DNA of 17,604 bases from Candidatus Kaiserbacteria bacterium. Lineage in GTDB: Bacteria; Patescibacteriota; Minisyncoccia; Phycocordibacterales; UBA2100. The position numbers and the translations under genes are program-made. Where the stretch lies: assembly GCA_019247335.1 (NCBI GenBank), contig JAFAPB010000037.1, positions 1-17,604 on the forward strand, written 5' to 3'. The notes below the pieces were generated by a model. The model searched no databases, was not told the DNA's origin, and was given only the letters and a program-made list of their open reading frames with translations. Below, piece after piece: positions 15,816 to 17,604 of this stretch; within the stretch, counting starts at the first letter, position 1; each line of letters begins with the position of its first letter.

Positions 15816-16226
15816 ATGACAGACGCACCGACCGCGCAGAGCGCGGCACCGCCTAAATTCCCGCTTCCTCGCGAAGGATGGGGATTACCGATCGACGTCC
15901 CGAACCTCGAAGCGCTGTTCCGGAAGCTCGAAGAGATCGGGCCCGAGGAGTTCGCAGCCGCGTTCGAAACCTTCGGCGCCTATGTGCCGCCGACGGAAGA
16001 GAGCCCGATGATCGAGGGCACGCAATTCGAAGCGGCCCATTACTTCGCGGTCGCGAGCGGCACGGAATTCATGCTGCTCATTCCCAAGCGGAATGCGACC
16101 GGCGCCTACGAAGAGCGCGTGACGCTCTATGCCCGCCTCTGCGAAGAAGCGGATGAGGACGAGAAGCCCGATTTCGAGACCGAAGGGCGAATCTTCGTGG
16201 ACAGCCTGCTCGCACTCTTGCAGTAA
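15816..16226 (+). CDS. Unrecognised acidic 136-aa protein
   Basis: The start is supported by AGGAGG (15801-15806) with 9-nt spacing. The protein is acidic, with a Pro/Ala-rich head (1-28), a helical segment NLEALFRKLEEIGPEEFAAA (30-49), a beta-like region (AAHYFAVASGTEFMLLIPKR), the acidic EEADEDEKPDFE, and a final helix VDSLLALLQ. No signal peptide, membrane segment or known motif is visible. It probably encodes a soluble cytosolic protein. It is a single-gene unit with its own promoter and terminator, and the inverted repeat over the promoter suggests it is regulated. Confidence 0.78.
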   Translation: MTDAPTAQSAAPPKFPLPREGWGLPIDVPNLEALFRKLEEIGPEEFAAAFETFGAYVPPTEESPMIEGTQFEAAHYFAVASGTEFMLLIPKRNATGAYEERVTLYARLCEEADEDEKPDFETEGRIFVDSLLALLQ

Positions 16227-16244
16227 GCGAGAATTCACAACCAT

Positions 16245-16285
16245 GCCCCTGCCGGAGTGCTTTTCCGGCCGGGGCGACGTTTTTT
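16245..16285 (+). terminator. Rho-independent terminator before dnaG
   Basis: GCCCC (16245-16249) with GGGGC (16271-16275) and GCCGG (16251-16255) with CCGGC (16265-16269) form one stem with a single T-C mismatch, a 9-nt loop, and six T (16280-16285). Confidence 0.9.
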
Positions 16286-16296
16286 AAAGAGAAGTG

Positions 16297-16302
16297 CATA
16301 AT
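16297..16302 (+). promoter_or_regulatory. -10 box of dnaG; leaderless start predicted
   Basis: CATAAT at 16297-16302, preceded by TG, is separated from the dnaG ATG (16309) by 6 nt, so transcription should start at the ATG. No SD exists and no good -35 is seen because the region is the preceding terminator. Confidence 0.55.
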
Positions 16303-16308
16303 GCCCTC

Positions 16309-17604
16309 ATGGCGACCGACACCGTACAGCAAATAAAAGATCGTCTGTCGATCGTCGACGTTGTTTCGCAATACGTGAAGCTGGAGCGGGCGGGGAGCAG
16401 CATGCGGGCGCGTTGCCCCTTCCACGCGGAAAAGACGCCCTCATTCCACGTCTCGCCCGAACGCGGCACGTATCATTGTTTCGGCTGTGGCGTCGGCGGC
16501 GATATTTTCTCATTCGTCGAAGCGATCGAAGGACTCGATTTCAAGGGCGCGTTGAAAGTGCTCGCCGAGCGCGCTGGCGTCGAGCTCAAATACGAGCGCG
16601 GCGCGAAAGGGGAGAAAGATGCGCGTGAGCGATTGCTCGAGCTTATGGAAGCGGCGACTATTTTTTATTGCTCGCGGCTCGATAAAAGCGCCAAAGCATA
16701 TTTGCAGGGTCGTGGTATGGAAGACGGCACGATACAAGCATTTCGATTGGGGCTCGCAGGCGACGCGTGGAGCGAAGCCTCGGATCATTTGAAGGGCAAG
16801 AAATATTCGGATGCGGAAATCGTGAATGCGGGTCTCGCGAAAAAAGGCGATAGAGGGCTCATCGATAAATTCCGCAACCGCATCATGTTCCCGATCGCCG
16901 ATAGCGCCGGCCGCGTGATCGCATTCTCCGGCCGCACCTTCGGCGAGAAGGCCTCGCCGGATGCGCCCAAATATCTCAACAGCCCCGAAACCCCGCTTTT
17001 CCATAAATCCCGCATTCTCTACGGCTTCGATCGGGCCAAAATGGCGATACGCAAGCACAACTTCGCCATCCTCGTCGAGGGGCAAATGGACCTGCTCGCG
17101 AGCCATCAGGCCGGGTGGACCAATACGGTAGCGGTTTCCGGTACGGCTTTTACCCCGGAACACGCCGCACTCATCAAGCGAATGACCGAAAACCTGGTTC
17201 TCGCGCTCGATGCGGACCAGGCGGGCATCAAGGCGGCGGGCAGAGCCGCCCGGGCGGCGCTCCAGGGCGGTTTGAATGTAAAAGTTGCGCGTCTCCCAGC
17301 TGGGAAAGACCCGGCGGATCTCATCAAAGAAGACGCCGAGGCCTGGCGCGCCGCCATTCGTGAGTCGAAAGACATTGTTACATTCCTCCTCGACGTGCTC
17401 GAAGAGCATGCGAAGAGCCCCGACAATTTCCGGCGCTCGGTCGAGCTCGTCGTCTTGCCGTTTCTGACCGATGTGCAAAGCCCGATCGCGCGCGAACAAT
17501 ACCAGCGTGAGATCGCGAAGCGATTGAACGTCTCCGAGAGCGCGGTCGCGCAGGCGCTCGCAGCGCAGCCGCGTGTGAATGCCGCGCCCATGTCGCGCAC
17601 GGAA
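16309..17604 (+). CDS. dnaG: DNA primase, N-terminal 432 residues (cut by window end)
   Basis: DnaG makes RNA primers for DNA replication and acts with the replicative helicase DnaB. The N-terminal zinc-binding domain has C36, H39, C57 and C60 in CPFHAEKTPSFHVSPERG and HCFGC. The catalytic core shows KFRNRIMFPIAD (187-198) and GRVIAFSGRT (201-210). The TOPRIM part has E257 in ILVEGQMD and D301/D303 in ALDADQAG, with the lysine-rich KDPADLI following. The usual Tyr in VEGYMD is Gln259. The frame is open to the last base, so the C-terminal helicase-binding domain lies outside the window. MATDTVQQIKDRLSIVDVV fits the family start and lies 6 nt behind a -10 box. Confidence 0.97.
   Translation, partial: MATDTVQQIKDRLSIVDVVSQYVKLERAGSSMRARCPFHAEKTPSFHVSPERGTYHCFGCGVGGDIFSFVEAIEGLDFKGALKVLAERAGVELKYERGAKGEKDARERLLELMEAATIFYCSRLDKSAKAYLQGRGMEDGTIQAFRLGLAGDAWSEASDHLKGKKYSDAEIVNAGLAKKGDRGLIDKFRNRIMFPIADSAGRVIAFSGRTFGEKASPDAPKYLNSPETPLFHKSRILYGFDRAKMAIRKHNFAILVEGQMDLLASHQAGWTNTVAVSGTAFTPEHAALIKRMTENLVLALDADQAGIKAAGRAARAALQGGLNVKVARLPAGKDPADLIKEDAEAWRAAIRESKDIVTFLLDVLEEHAKSPDNFRRSVELVVLPFLTDVQSPIAREQYQREIAKRLNVSESAVAQALAAQPRVNAAPMSRTE

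Noticed and set aside
16510..17499. 329-codon minus-strand ORF inside dnaG
   Set aside because: Shadow of dnaG; all DnaG motifs are in the plus frame.

Overview
This GC-rich window looks like a piece of the core chromosome of a Candidate Phyla Radiation (Patescibacteria) bacterium, most likely a Parcubacterium. That placement is inference. It rests on the cysteine-free L32, compact versions of informational proteins (RpoB 1058 aa, TrmD 218 aa, a 741-aa SMC), rpoB not preceded by rplJ/rplL, rimM missing between rpsP and trmD, and several start codons that sit directly behind a -10 box with no Shine-Dalgarno (SD) sequence.

Layout. 1-2163: rpmF (L32), a nusB gene fused to a NUDIX domain, rnc (RNase III) and a 43-codon acidic ORF starting 1 nt after rnc. 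2164-2878: a 21-bp palindrome, two small unrecognised genes with good SDs, and a strong terminator. 2897-5122: a short SMC-type ATPase with no recognisable hinge. 5157-5462: one unrecognised minus-strand gene, convergent with smc and divergent from rpsP. 5592-7165: rpsP, khpA (KH-domain RNA chaperone) and trmD. 7166-8069: a small helix-turn-helix protein, a 20-bp perfect palindrome, a terminator and a charged unrecognised protein. 8066-15189: a strong promoter, a roughly 146-nt structured leader, then rpoB and rpoC, closed by a perfect UUCG terminator. 15190-16285: two unrecognised small genes, the second behind a promoter overlapped by an inverted repeat. 16309-end: the first 432 codons of dnaG.

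How it fits together. The core genes cover transcription (rpoB, rpoC, nusB), RNA processing and translation (rnc, rpsP, rpmF, khpA, trmD), chromosome organisation (smc) and replication priming (dnaG). Small lineage-specific genes lie between these blocks, mostly set off by terminators or by their own signals. Five of the six unrecognised genes or gene pairs carry clear SDs, whereas the core genes mostly do not.

The items most worth a second look are the hinge-less mini-SMC, the NusB-NUDIX fusion with an altered NUDIX box, the rpoB leader with a possible internal terminator, the contrast between leaderless and SD starts, three palindromic or inverted-repeat operator-like sites, and changes at normally conserved RNA polymerase positions. 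No tRNA, rRNA, CRISPR array or transposon was found. No gene-free stretch exceeds 300 nt.
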